Below, one piece after another: positions 25,301 through 33,439 of a DNA stretch of 64,000 nucleotides. The DNA is from Alphaproteobacteria bacterium (GTDB lineage: Bacteria > Pseudomonadota > Alphaproteobacteria > Micropepsales > Micropepsaceae): assembly GCA_028871345.1 (NCBI GenBank), contig JAGWNK010000003.1:62001-126000 (forward strand), in the 5' to 3' direction. Below the pieces are notes generated by a model. That model did no database searches and was not told the DNA's origin. It saw nothing but the letters and a program-made list of their open reading frames with translations. Both the position numbers and the translations under genes were made by a program. How positions within the stretch are numbered: position 1 is the stretch's first letter; the number at the start of each line of letters is the position of its first letter.

Positions 25301-25345
25301 AAGACCGGCCCTGTCTATTATCTGGGCGTCAAGTACACGTACTGA
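22322..25345 (+). CDS. TonB-dependent outer-membrane receptor, probably for uronate oligosaccharides
   Basis: The protein is about 1007 residues from the GTG at 22322, chosen because GGAGGGAGGG sits five bases upstream and the product starts VLKSNLTRAASSRLMTGASAVALLAMIGTTALAQ, a signal peptide. The plug domain follows: a TonB-box-like METVTVTGFRESLEKALDLKR, then IAKFPDMNVSESLQRIPGVAITREAGEGREIMVRGLGAQFTRVRINGIEA. A long beta-barrel ends in YYLGVKYTY with a terminal aromatic residue. This subtype is common in Caulobacterales and sphingomonads for glycans. The two upstream regulon operators tie it to uronate uptake. The exact substrate is inferred. Confidence 0.92.
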   Translation: MLKSNLTRAASSRLMTGASAVALLAMIGTTALAQETMETVTVTGFRESLEKALDLKRTALDASDSIMAEDIAKFPDMNVSESLQRIPGVAITREAGEGREIMVRGLGAQFTRVRINGIEAMATVGSQDVSTSGGGTNRGRAFDFNVFASDLFNKLTVHKSASASLEEGSLGATVDLSTAHPFDYAGFVFTASAQGGYQDLAGSFNPRAAALISDTFAGGKLGALLTVAYAVTNTMEAGTSSVRWLNNTNTSSTGSISTSYNFGHVNGATSGADFDAANAAFKPRFPRYDIVPTKSKRLGITASLQWQPDDDTLFTVDGMYADFAQERNEYYIEAPSFSTSGTSTGGSYVDTNTSATMYYRTLGIKYQSLINFDAGDLASKTGVDAVGNATTTLNRAEVIGVGLRDEHRLDHLDTRFMQVTIDGTHTFSEDFKVHILGGWTESHHRNPVQTTLMADYGCFGTTSSTTGCGAGTASDPFIYDYSHGDMPLLNFGNVDVTSTSGWFLSNIREREEFAYNSFRSAQADFEFDASSEVKFTGGFDFRNYGYGTLELRRSTGVAGSTTEASSLSAATRSVPLATYTSLITLPKVGAPAGSDTTWFTFDFNKAASALQIGDPSVFPMSMDPGYSNTGTVRENDFGGWLQMTWDTSVYGLPFRGDVGGRYILTESQSVGYSLINGTVTPIQGHHVYHDFLPALNMVLEPWQDFLVRFNASYAMSRPNMTSMLPTGSVAVTGSNAGAKVGNPSLNPTRSKNLDLAFEWYYGKGALFSVAGFWKHIDTFIQNRQSTGTAAENPFGLESAAFVSACGGTGSDWSTITAPYCIANGGANMQWTYTATVNAKGAPLYGTEINWQQPLDFLPKPFDSFGLLGNFTYVQARQSYYSAPSALHPNGQLIMTEDLVNLSRISYNGTVYYDDGTLQARVTGAFRSHYLINSNIASNNNNYGIFSKSTFNLDASASYKFSEELMFTFDALNLTDQASNIVADKYAQRSYQYHKTGPVYYLGVKYTY

Positions 25346-25370
25346 TCCTTTCCAATCCGAAGACTCGCGC

Positions 25371-25403
25371 GCGCCGGGGACATCGTCCCCGGCGCTTTTC
25401 TTT
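25371..25403 (+). terminator. Rho-independent terminator after the receptor gene
   Basis: GCGCCGGGGA (25371-25380) pairs perfectly with TCCCCGGCGC (25386-25395) around a CATCG loop, followed by TTTTCTTT. It closes the receptor transcript before the eda-kdgK unit. Confidence 0.85.
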
Positions 25404-25494
25404 GGCGCCGGTCGAGGTGCGCCAGGCGCGGATGCCCCGCGGCTTGAGGGGGCCGCCGCTTGAACGGGCGGGGCGAATGCGCTAGAAACTCAAT

Positions 25495-25508
25495 TGACAC
25501 CGGTGTCA
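25495..25508. promoter_or_regulatory. Uronate-regulon operator before the aldolase/kinase operon
   Basis: TGACACCGGTGTCA, a perfect palindrome flanked by T and A, lies 155 bp upstream of the aldolase start. The 317-base gap 25346-25662 otherwise holds only the terminator of the receptor gene. Confidence 0.75.
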
Positions 25509-25662
25509 AAAAGGCGACGGCGAGCGGTTCCCGAGGGAGCCGCCGGGGCTTGCGCGAGATGGCGCCCCATGTCGCGGCTCGCAGGCGCGCCGCATCGAAT
25601 GAGCAGGTTGCGTCCGGCGCGGAAGGGCGTTGAATGGCGCCGGCGTTCAGGGAGAACACGAC

Positions 25663-26337
25663 ATGGCAGCGAAGGATCGCCTCACCGTCCTGGCGGCGAT
25701 GATGGAGCAGGGGGTGATCCCCGTCTTCTATCACCCCGATGCCGAAGCCTGCACGGCCGTGATCCAGGCCTGCGCCAACGGCGGGGCGAAATGCATCGAG
25801 TTCACCAACCGCGGCGATTTCGCCACGCATGTCTTTCTCGAGGTGACGCGCCATTTCGCCAAGGCGGACAAGAGCGTCATCATGGGCGTGGGCTCGGTGG
25901 TCGATGCGCCGACGGCGGGCCTCTACATCGCCAACGGCGCGAATTTCGTCGTCGGACCCGTGCTCAATGCCGATGTCGCAAAGCTGTGCAACCGCCGCAC
26001 CATCGCCTACAGCCCCGGCTGCGGCTCCGCCTCGGAAGTCTCCTACGCCCAGGAACTGGGCTGCGAGATCGTCAAGATCTTTCCGGGCTCCTGCGTCGGG
26101 GGCCCCGAATTCGTCAAGAACATCCTGGGGCCCATGCCGTGGACCAAGCTGATGCCGACGGGCGGCGTCGATCCCACCGAGGAATCGCTGTCGAAATGGT
26201 TCGGCGCGGGCATCGTGGCGGCCGGCATCGGCTCCAAGCTCATCACCTCCGACCTCCTCAAGGCCAAGGATTACGCCGGCATCGAGAAGAAGGTCGCCGA
26301 GACCGTGGCGCTGATCAGGAAAATACGCGGGAAGTGA
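25663..26337 (+). CDS. eda: KDPG (2-keto-3-deoxy-6-phosphogluconate) aldolase
   Basis: This class I aldolase splits KDPG to pyruvate and glyceraldehyde-3-phosphate, the last step of the uronate route. Starting at the ATG at 25663 after AGGGAGAAC, it has 224 residues. It shows VIPVFYHPD, the conserved Glu in CIEFTNRGD, MGVGSVVDAPTAGLYIANGANFVVGP, and the likely Schiff-base Lys in EIVKIFPG. The phosphate-binding LMPTGGVDPTEESLSKWFGAG is near the C-terminus. The usual KFFPA is replaced by KIFPGSCVGG, a divergent form. It precedes the kinase gene by one base. Confidence 0.9.
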   Translation: MAAKDRLTVLAAMMEQGVIPVFYHPDAEACTAVIQACANGGAKCIEFTNRGDFATHVFLEVTRHFAKADKSVIMGVGSVVDAPTAGLYIANGANFVVGPVLNADVAKLCNRRTIAYSPGCGSASEVSYAQELGCEIVKIFPGSCVGGPEFVKNILGPMPWTKLMPTGGVDPTEESLSKWFGAGIVAAGIGSKLITSDLLKAKDYAGIEKKVAETVALIRKIRGK

Positions 26338-26338
26338 C

Positions 26339-27445
26339 ATGGCAGACGAAATCCTGAAAATCCGCCCCGCCAGCGAATGCCGGTGGGACTGCGTGTCGTT
26401 CGGCGAGATCATGCTGCGCTTCGATCCCGGCTTCGGGCGGGTGCGCAATGCGCGGCAGTTCCAGGTGTGGGAAGGCGGCGGCGAGTACAACGTGGCGCGC
26501 GCCATGCGCAAGTGCTGGGGCAAGCGGTCCTCCGTCGTCACCGCCCTGCCCAAGAACGATCTCGGCTGGCTGGTGGAGGATTTCATCTGCCAGGGCGGGG
26601 TCGACACCTCGCACATTCTGTGGCGCGAGTTCGACGGCATCGGCCGCAACACCCGCGTCGGCCTCAACTTCACCGAGAAGGGCTTCGGCATCCGCGCAGC
26701 GCTCGGCTGCTCGGACCGCGCCAATTCCGCCGCCTCGCAGATCAAGCCGGGCGAGGTGGACTGGGACAAGCTTTTCGGCGAGGAAGGCGTGCGCTGGTTC
26801 CATACCGGCGGCATCTTCGCGGCACTGGCCCCCAACACATCGGAAGCGGTGATCGAAGCGGTTGAGGCGGCCCGCAGGCACGGCACCATCGTGGCCTACG
26901 ACCTCAACTACCGCGCCTCGCTGTGGAAGAGCCAGGGCGGCAAGGAAGGGGCGCAGAAGGTCAACCGCAAGATCGCCGAACATGTCGACGTCATGATCGG
27001 CAACGAGGAGGACTTCACCGCCTGCCTCGGCTTCCAGGTGGAAGGCCTCGACGAGCACATCTCCAAGATCGATCCCGCCAACTTCAAGAAGATGATCGCG
27101 GCGGCCGTGAAGCAGTTTCCGAACTTCAAGGTGGCGGCGACCACGCTGCGCAACGCCAAGACCGCGACCTTCAACGACTGGGGCGCGGTGATCTGGGCGG
27201 GGGGAAATTTCTACGAGGCGCCGATGCGCGAGAACCTCGAGATCTACGACCGCGTGGGCGGCGGCGACGGGTTCGCCTCGGGCCTCGCTTACGGCTTCCT
27301 CGAGGGCAAAGGCCCGCAGGCCGCGGTGGAATACGGTGCGGCGCACGGCGCCCTGGCGATGACGACGCCCGGCGACACCTCGATGGTCAACGTCAAGGAA
27401 GTGGAAGCCGTGATGAAGGGCAAAGGCGCGCGGGTGATTCGGTAA
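26339..27445 (+). CDS. kdgK: PfkB-family 2-keto-3-deoxygluconate kinase
   Basis: The kinase phosphorylates KDG to KDPG with ATP, directly before the aldolase step. It is 368 residues, longer than the roughly 310-residue E. coli KdgK. The N-terminus has FGEIMLRFDPGFGRVRNARQFQVWEGGGEYNVARAM, the sugar-binding glycine motif. The anion-hole/catalytic motif is DRVGGGDGFASGLAYGF rather than DTTGAGD, the GGGD form I associate with Bacteroidetes and Firmicutes members. It starts one base after the aldolase stop. The KDG assignment rests mainly on context. Confidence 0.88.
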   Translation: MADEILKIRPASECRWDCVSFGEIMLRFDPGFGRVRNARQFQVWEGGGEYNVARAMRKCWGKRSSVVTALPKNDLGWLVEDFICQGGVDTSHILWREFDGIGRNTRVGLNFTEKGFGIRAALGCSDRANSAASQIKPGEVDWDKLFGEEGVRWFHTGGIFAALAPNTSEAVIEAVEAARRHGTIVAYDLNYRASLWKSQGGKEGAQKVNRKIAEHVDVMIGNEEDFTACLGFQVEGLDEHISKIDPANFKKMIAAAVKQFPNFKVAATTLRNAKTATFNDWGAVIWAGGNFYEAPMRENLEIYDRVGGGDGFASGLAYGFLEGKGPQAAVEYGAAHGALAMTTPGDTSMVNVKEVEAVMKGKGARVIR

Positions 27446-27618
27446 GGGCGCCGCGGCCGACTCCCGAAGGGTCATAAGTCCCGTCGCGCGAAGCAATTCT
27501 CAGCCGCGGGGCGGCCGCATTACCGCCGTTCTCAACAGGATGTCGCCGGCATCGGCGGCGTGCAATGCACCGTGGAAAAGTGCGATGATCGACCGGAGCA
27601 AAGGCTCGGGACGATCGG

Positions 27619-28758
27619 ATGGCTGTGGTTCACATCATGGGCTTGGCGGTGGCGGGCCTCGCGCTGGCCGGTGCCCTCTACACGGCGCTGACGGCGATCC
27701 TGGCCTGCCGCTTTCGAGCGACGCCGGACAAGGCGGCAGCGTCTCTGCCCCCCATGTCGGTGCTCAAGCCGCTGCACGGCGACGAACCGGCCCTGGACCT
27801 GAATCTCGAGACCTATTTCGTGCAGGACTATCCGGCGCCGTATCAGCTGCTGTTCGGCGTGCAGAGCCGCAGCGACGCCGCCATCGCCACGGTGGAGCGG
27901 CTGCGGGCGCGCCATCCGGAAGTGGATGCGACCCTGGTGATCGACGGGCGCAGCCATGGAACCAATGCCAAAGTTTCGAATCTCGTCAATATGAGCGCGT
28001 CGATCCGGCACGGCCTCGTAGTGGTCAGCGACAGCGACATCTCGGTGCCGCCGACCTATCTGCGCGAACTTGCCGTCGCGCTGGAGCCCGACACGGTCGG
28101 TGCGGTGACCTGTCCCTATACGGGGTGGGCGGCGCGGGGCGCGGGGTCGCTGTTCTGCGCCATGGGCATCAATTTCCATTTCCTGCCCAACGCGCTGGCG
28201 GGCGTGGCGCTGGGGCTTGTGACCCCCTGTTTCGGTTCCACCATCGCGGTGAAAGGCGCCGTGCTGGCCGAGATCGGCGGCTTCGCCGCCTTCGCCAATT
28301 TCCTCGCCGATGATTACGAGATCGGACGCGCGGTCCGTGCCACCGGGCGGAGGGTGCCCGTTGCTCCGCCCATGGTGCGCCATGCGTGCGGCGAAAACAG
28401 CCTTTCGGAATGGTTCTCCCATGAGTTGCGCTGGCAGCGCACGACCCGCGTGATCGCGGCCGCCGGCCATGCCGGCAGCATCATCACCTATCCCATTCCC
28501 CTAGGGCTCCTGGGGGCAATTCTGCTGGGATTTTCAGGATTCGGCGTGGCCGTCCTCGCCACTACCGTCCTCTCGCGCGTCGTGCTCAAATGGCGGCTCG
28601 AACGGCATTTCGGTTTCGACGGGGGATCCTTCTGGATGCTGCCGGCAGCGGACCTGTTGTCGTTCGCCATCTTTCTGGTATCGCTGTTCGGCGGCCGGGT
28701 GGAGTGGAGAGGCGCGCGTCTCAAGGTCGACCATGACGGCGCCCTGTTGCAGCGGTGA
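27619..28758 (+). CDS. hpnI: Hopanoid glycosyltransferase HpnI
   Basis: HpnI transfers an N-acetylglucosamine unit to bacteriohopanetetrol as the first step of cyclitol-ether head-group formation. The 379-residue protein has an N-terminal membrane anchor (IMGLAVAGLALAGALYTALTAILA) and a GT2 ceramide-glucosyltransferase-like catalytic domain (PPMSVLKPLHGDEPALDLNLETYF...VVSDSDISVPPTYL...DDYEIGRAV...SEWFSHELRWQRTTR). The D-S-D and Q/RXXRW-type motifs are visible. C-terminal hydrophobic segments follow. hpnJ starts within ten bases. Confidence 0.92.
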   Translation: MAVVHIMGLAVAGLALAGALYTALTAILACRFRATPDKAAASLPPMSVLKPLHGDEPALDLNLETYFVQDYPAPYQLLFGVQSRSDAAIATVERLRARHPEVDATLVIDGRSHGTNAKVSNLVNMSASIRHGLVVVSDSDISVPPTYLRELAVALEPDTVGAVTCPYTGWAARGAGSLFCAMGINFHFLPNALAGVALGLVTPCFGSTIAVKGAVLAEIGGFAAFANFLADDYEIGRAVRATGRRVPVAPPMVRHACGENSLSEWFSHELRWQRTTRVIAAAGHAGSIITYPIPLGLLGAILLGFSGFGVAVLATTVLSRVVLKWRLERHFGFDGGSFWMLPAADLLSFAIFLVSLFGGRVEWRGARLKVDHDGALLQR

Positions 28759-28767
28759 GGTTTGTTG

Positions 28768-30195
28768 ATGAAGTCCTTGTTCCTTCAGGCGCCTTCGTTC
28801 GACGGGTATGACGGCGGAGCCGGCGCGCGCTACCAGATGAAGCGCGAGGTGAAGTCGTTTTGGTATCCGACATGGCTGGCCCAGGCGGCCGCCATGGTGG
28901 AAGGCTCCAAACTCATCGACGCGCCGCCACACCGGCTGCACTTCAAGGACATCGAAGGAGACGTGAAGGCGCACGAGCTGATCGTGATCCACACCTCGAC
29001 GCCGTCGTTCAAGTCGGACTGCAAGACCGCACGGATGATCAAGGAGATCAATCCCGGCGCCGTCGTCGGCTTCATCGGCGCCAAGGTGGCGGTGCAGCCG
29101 AAGGAGAGCCTCGAGGCCTGCGACGCCATCGATTTCGTGGCGCGCAACGAATACGAATACACCATCCAGGAGCTGGCCGCCGGCCGCGACTGGAAAGAGA
29201 TCAAGGGCATCTCGTACCGCAACAAGGAAGGCGTCGTCGTCCACAACGAGGAGCGCGACGTGCTCTTCGACATGGATCGCCTGCCCTCGGTCCTGCCGGT
29301 CTACAAGGCCAATCTTGAGATCGAGAACTACTTCGGCGGCTACCTGAAGCACCCCTACATGTCGTGGTACACCGGCCGCGGCTGCAAGTCGCGCTGCACC
29401 TTCTGCCTGTGGCCGCAGACGATCTCCGGGCACAAATACCGCTTCCGCTCCATCGAGTCCGTGGTCGAGGAGGTGAAGTACCTTCAGCGGGAGTTCCCGC
29501 AGGTGAAGGAGATCTTCTTCGACGACGACACGCTGACCGACAACGCGCCGCGCGTCGAGCTTCTGGCCAAGGCGCTCGGCAAGCTGGGCGTCACCTGGTC
29601 GTGCAACGCCAAGGCCAACGTGCCGCGCAAGACACTGGAAGTCCTGAAGGACAACGGGCTGCGGCTGCTGCTGGTCGGCTACGAATCCGGCAACCAGAAG
29701 ATCCTGCACAACATCAAGAAGGGCCTGCTGGTCGACGTGGCGCGCAAGTTCGCCAAGGACTGCCACGAACTCGGCATCCTGGTGCACGGCACCTTCATCC
29801 TCGGCCTGCCCGGCGAGACCCGCGAGACCATCCAGGAAACGCTTGAATTCGCCAAGCAGGTCAACCCGCGCACCCTGCAGGTGTCGCTGGCGGCGCCCTA
29901 TCCCGGCACCTTCCTCTACAACCAGGCCAAGGAGAACGGCTGGTTCGCGGACGACGTCGACCTGTTGACCGACGACGGCACGCAGATCGCGCCGCTCAAC
30001 TATCCCGACCTGCCGCACGGCGAAATCTTCGATTCGGTCGAGGATTTCTACAAGAAATTCTACTTCCGGCCGTCCAAGATCGCCGAGATCGTCGGCGAGA
30101 TGCTGACTTCGCGCGAAATGATGGTGCGCCGCCTGCGCGAAGGCGTGGAGTTCTTCCAGTTCCTGCGCACGCGCGAGGACATGATCGTTTCTTGA
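28768..30195 (+). CDS. hpnJ: Hopanoid radical SAM enzyme HpnJ
   Basis: HpnJ is the radical SAM enzyme that contracts the sugar to the cyclitol ether of bacteriohopanetetrol. Starting at the ATG at 28768, it has 475 residues. An N-terminal cobalamin-binding-like domain is followed by the [4Fe-4S] motif CxxxCxxC in GRGCKSRCTFCLWPQTISGHKYRFRS, then the usual barrel (EIFFDDDTLTDNAPRVELLAKAL, VGYESGNQKIL, HGTFILGLPGETRETIQETLEFA). The TTGA overlap with hpnK couples the two. The order hpnI-J-K is conserved in producers of cyclitol ethers. Confidence 0.94.
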   Translation: MKSLFLQAPSFDGYDGGAGARYQMKREVKSFWYPTWLAQAAAMVEGSKLIDAPPHRLHFKDIEGDVKAHELIVIHTSTPSFKSDCKTARMIKEINPGAVVGFIGAKVAVQPKESLEACDAIDFVARNEYEYTIQELAAGRDWKEIKGISYRNKEGVVVHNEERDVLFDMDRLPSVLPVYKANLEIENYFGGYLKHPYMSWYTGRGCKSRCTFCLWPQTISGHKYRFRSIESVVEEVKYLQREFPQVKEIFFDDDTLTDNAPRVELLAKALGKLGVTWSCNAKANVPRKTLEVLKDNGLRLLLVGYESGNQKILHNIKKGLLVDVARKFAKDCHELGILVHGTFILGLPGETRETIQETLEFAKQVNPRTLQVSLAAPYPGTFLYNQAKENGWFADDVDLLTDDGTQIAPLNYPDLPHGEIFDSVEDFYKKFYFRPSKIAEIVGEMLTSREMMVRRLREGVEFFQFLRTREDMIVS

Positions 30196-31025
30196 GAGGC
30201 TTGATTGTCACCGCCGATGATTTCGGCGCCGCCCGCGAAGTCAACGACGCGGTCGAGATCGCACACCGCGACGGAATCCTGACGGCTGCCAGCCTTATGG
30301 TCGCCGCCCCCGCCGCGGCCGACGCGGTGAAGCGCGCCAAGGCCATGCCGCAGCTCGGCGTGGGGCTGCACCTGGTGCTGGTCGAAGGCCGGCCGATGAT
30401 GCCGCCCTCGACGATCCCGGCGCTGGTCGGCGCCGACGGGAATTTCCGCCTCGACATGGTGCGCGAGAGCTTCGAGATGGTGCTGCGGGCATCGCTGCGA
30501 CGCCAACTGGCCGAGGAGATCGAGGCGCAGTTCCAGGCCTTCGCCGCCACCGGCCTCAAGCTCGATCACGTCAACACCCACAAGCACTTCCATCTGCACC
30601 CGGTCATCGCGGGGCTGATCCTGTCGATCGGCCGGAAATACGGCCTGCGGTCGATGCGCGTGCCCTACGAGCCGCCGTCGCTGCTGCGCCGGATCGAACC
30701 CGTCCACGGCACCGGCAGGATCGAACGGATCTGGGCGCGGCATCTGCGGCGGCGACTGGGGCGGGCCGGCGTGTGGTCCCCCGACCGCGTCTTCGGGCTG
30801 GCCTGGAGCGGGGCCATGACGGCGGCACGGCTCACAGCTTTGCTGTCGCTATTACCCGATGGAATTACTGAGATTTACACGCATCCCGCGACCGCCGGCG
30901 GCTTCGCCGGAGCCGCCCAGGGGTATCGCTATGGCGATGAGCTGGCTGCGGTTGCATCGAAGCAACTTGCTGACTTTACACGAGAAAATGGCATACGCCG
31001 GGGGTCGTTCCGCGATTTCGAATGA
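30192..31025 (+). CDS. hpnK: Hopanoid deacetylase HpnK (YdjC-like)
   Basis: HpnK removes the acetyl group from GlcNAc-bacteriohopanetetrol between the HpnI and HpnJ steps. The 277-residue protein starts at TTG 30192, overlapping the hpnJ stop. It has the YdjC-family metal site: LIVTADDFGAAREVNDAV at the N-terminus, GVGLHLVLVEGRP, and KLDHVNTHKHFHLHP with clustered histidines. The C-terminal EIYTHPATAGG adds another metal-site His. It closes the first hopanoid transcription block. Confidence 0.92.
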   Translation: MRGLIVTADDFGAAREVNDAVEIAHRDGILTAASLMVAAPAAADAVKRAKAMPQLGVGLHLVLVEGRPMMPPSTIPALVGADGNFRLDMVRESFEMVLRASLRRQLAEEIEAQFQAFAATGLKLDHVNTHKHFHLHPVIAGLILSIGRKYGLRSMRVPYEPPSLLRRIEPVHGTGRIERIWARHLRRRLGRAGVWSPDRVFGLAWSGAMTAARLTALLSLLPDGITEIYTHPATAGGFAGAAQGYRYGDELAAVASKQLADFTRENGIRRGSFRDFE

Positions 31026-31466
31026 ACCGCGGCAACGCCTGACGCCGCCCCCGGGGGCCACGAGATAAAACCCCAATCCGACAACTTGCCTCTCGGAGAA
31101 TTCGCGTTTGTCATCCGGGGCCTCGTGATGCGATAGCATGCGACGGGAACAGGACCTCCGGGGGCGCCGGCAACGCCGCCGTGCTCCGGCGGTCCGGCTC
31201 CGGGCGATTTCGAATCGGGTTTCTTCGGCGGCGGAACTGGGCAGGGCGCGGAGGAACCGTTCGGCAGCGGACGCGAGGACCACGAAAGCCTCGGATGCTG
31301 CGTTCCGTGTTCCACATTCAGCCCTCGGTGATCGATTGGCCATAACTGTCGAAAGATGCACAGGAACTTCCGGCGCTGCCCGAGCGGGACGCCGCTGCGC
31401 GAGGCCACGGCGGACCGGGCGCCGTCCGCTTTCCCCATCCGAAACGATTCAACCCGTTCGCCCGTC
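31026..31466. other. Intergenic stretch within the hopanoid locus, no supported gene
   Basis: About 440 bases separate hpnK and hpnL. Short frames are present on both strands but none has a ribosome site or family features. A promoter for the hpnL-A-B-C-D-E-F series is expected here but I could not identify -35/-10 elements with confidence. Confidence 0.5.
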
Positions 31467-32447
31467 ATGAAACTCGGCGCCATCGCTGCACTGCTCGCCG
31501 GTCTGGCACTGGCGGTGTTCCTTCTGCTGCACATCGGCCTGTCGCAGGTCCTCGACGCGATCGGACGCGTCGGCTGGGCGGGATTCGCGCTGATCTGCAT
31601 TGCCGGTCTGGGCGTCGAGTGCTGCCTCGGCACGGCCTGGTACGCCCTGGCGCCGAAAGGCGTGCGCTGGCGGGTGCTGACGATGGCGCGCCAGCTCAGG
31701 GACTCCGCCAGCGATCTGCTGCCGTTCACCCAGGTCGGCGGCATGGTGATCGGCGCGCGCGCCGGCGTGCTGGGCGGCATGGCGCCGCCGGCCGCCTTCG
31801 CCACCATGATGGTGGACGTCACCACCGAGCTGATGGCGCAGATCGCCTTCATCGCGCTGGGTCTGCTCCTCGGCCTGACGCAATTGCGGGCCAGCGCCAC
31901 CATGGCGCCCTATGCCGACGCCATCATCATCGCCACGGTGCTCCTGATCCCGGGGGTGATCGCCTTCGTGGTCCTGCAGCGCCGCGGCTCGAGCTTTGCC
32001 GAGAAGCTGGCCGGCCGCCTGCTGCCGGCGGCGGTCAGCCATACCGAAGCCTTCTCGAAGATCGTTCGCGGTCTCTACAAGAGCCCCTTGAAACTCGCGC
32101 TGTCGTCGTCCATGCACCTCACCGGCTGGATCGCCAGCGGCATCTGGATCTGGCTCGTCATGCAGCTGGTCGGCGCTGACGTGGACGTGTTTTCGGCCAT
32201 CGCGATCGAGAGTCTGCTGGGCGCCCTGCGCAGCGCCACCGTCTTCGTCCCGTCCGCCATCGGCGTGCAGGAGGCCGGCTATGCCGCGCTGGCGCCCGTG
32301 TTCGGCATGGGACCGGAGATCGGGCTGGCGGTTTCGCTGCTCAAGCGGGCGCGCGACGTCGCTGTCGGCGTGCCGGTGCTGCTGTTCTGGCAGGCCATGG
32401 AAGGCAAACGCGCCTTCGCGCCCACCACCGAGATCGAACAGCCATGA
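31467..32447 (+). CDS. hpnL: Hopanoid-associated membrane protein HpnL (lysylphosphatidylglycerol-synthase-like flippase fold)
   Basis: The protein is 326 residues from the ATG at 31467 (MKLGAIAALLAGLALAVFLLLHIGLSQVLDAIGRVGWAGF). It has about eight hydrophobic segments and an AglD/LPG-synthase-TM-like block (FTQVGGMVIGARAGVLGGM; LLGALRSATVFVPSAIGVQEAGYAALAPVFGMGPEIGLAVSLLKRARD). It is an inner-membrane protein thought to help translocate or traffic hopanoids, but no direct activity is established. Its ATGA overlap with hpnA shows translational coupling. The track start at 31356 adds a spurious leader. Confidence 0.88.
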   Translation: MKLGAIAALLAGLALAVFLLLHIGLSQVLDAIGRVGWAGFALICIAGLGVECCLGTAWYALAPKGVRWRVLTMARQLRDSASDLLPFTQVGGMVIGARAGVLGGMAPPAAFATMMVDVTTELMAQIAFIALGLLLGLTQLRASATMAPYADAIIIATVLLIPGVIAFVVLQRRGSSFAEKLAGRLLPAAVSHTEAFSKIVRGLYKSPLKLALSSSMHLTGWIASGIWIWLVMQLVGADVDVFSAIAIESLLGALRSATVFVPSAIGVQEAGYAALAPVFGMGPEIGLAVSLLKRARDVAVGVPVLLFWQAMEGKRAFAPTTEIEQP

Positions 32448-33439
32448 GCGATGTCGCCTTCGTCACCGGCGCTTCGGGGTTCGTGGGCTCGGCCGTCGCC
32501 CGCCACCTCGCCAGTGAGGGAATCCCGCTGCGGCTGGCGGTGCGCGCCACCTCGAAGCGCGACAACCTGGAGGGCCTGAAGGCGGACATTGTCGTTGCCG
32601 ACATGGGCGACGGGGAGGCGATGGCCAAGGCCATGAAAGGCGCGCGCTGGCTGTTCCACGTGGCGGCGGACTACCGGCTGTGGGCGCGCCATCCCCAGGA
32701 GATCGTGCGCCACAATCTCGAAGGAACGCGCACGGTCATGCAGGCGGCGCTGGCCGCCGGCGTGGAACGCATCGTATACACCTCAAGCGTCGCCACCCTG
32801 AAACCGCGCGCCGACGGAACGCCGGTCGACGAAACCTCGCGTCATTCGGTGGGCTCTGCGATCGGCGCCTACAAGCGCAGCAAGCTGGTCGCCGAACGCC
32901 TCGTCGAGCGCATGGTGGAGGACGAAGGCCTGCCGGCCGTGATCGTCAATCCCTCGACACCGATCGGGCCGCGCGACATCAAGCCGACGCCGACCGGGCG
33001 CGTGATCGTCGAGGCGGCCTCGGGGCGCATCCCCGCCTTCGTCGACACCGGCCTCAATCTCGTGCATGTCGACGACGTGGCGGCGGGACACTACCTGGCG
33101 CTGAAGCATGGGCGCATCGGCGAGAGCTACATTCTCGGCGGCGAGGACGTCGGATTTGCCACGATGGTCTCGATCATCGCGGACCTGGCCAAGCGGTCTC
33201 CGCCCAGGGTCAGGCTGCCGCGCGGACCGCTATTCCCGCTCGCCTTCGCCGCCGAAGCGATTGCGCGCTTGACGAACAAGGAGCCGTTCCTCACGGTCGA
33301 TGCCTTGAAGATGGCCAAGTATCGGATGTTCTTTTCGTCGGCCAAGGCCGAACGCGAACTCGGATATGCGGCGCGCTCCTATCGCCAGGCGCTGGTCGAT
33401 GCGCTGGCGTGGTTCCGCATGGCAGGGTACGTCGGATGA
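32444..33439 (+). CDS. hpnA: Hopanoid-associated NAD-dependent sugar epimerase HpnA
   Basis: This 331-residue SDR-extended protein has the Rossmann motif VTGASGFVGSAVARHL, catalytic region TSSVATL and YKRSKLVAE (Tyr-x3-Lys type), and NPSTPIGPRDIKPTPTGR. It is a conserved member of hpn loci. It has been suggested to act on head-group sugars or dihydroflavonol-like substrates, but its role in hopanoid synthesis is not settled. It overlaps hpnL and hpnB by four bases each. Confidence 0.92.
   Translation: MSDVAFVTGASGFVGSAVARHLASEGIPLRLAVRATSKRDNLEGLKADIVVADMGDGEAMAKAMKGARWLFHVAADYRLWARHPQEIVRHNLEGTRTVMQAALAAGVERIVYTSSVATLKPRADGTPVDETSRHSVGSAIGAYKRSKLVAERLVERMVEDEGLPAVIVNPSTPIGPRDIKPTPTGRVIVEAASGRIPAFVDTGLNLVHVDDVAAGHYLALKHGRIGESYILGGEDVGFATMVSIIADLAKRSPPRVRLPRGPLFPLAFAAEAIARLTNKEPFLTVDALKMAKYRMFFSSAKAERELGYAARSYRQALVDALAWFRMAGYVG

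Noticed and set aside
23236-25485. A 749-residue plus-strand ORF in another frame of the TonB-dependent receptor gene.
   Set aside because: Arg/His-rich translation without motifs; the receptor frame carries the signal peptide, plug and barrel.
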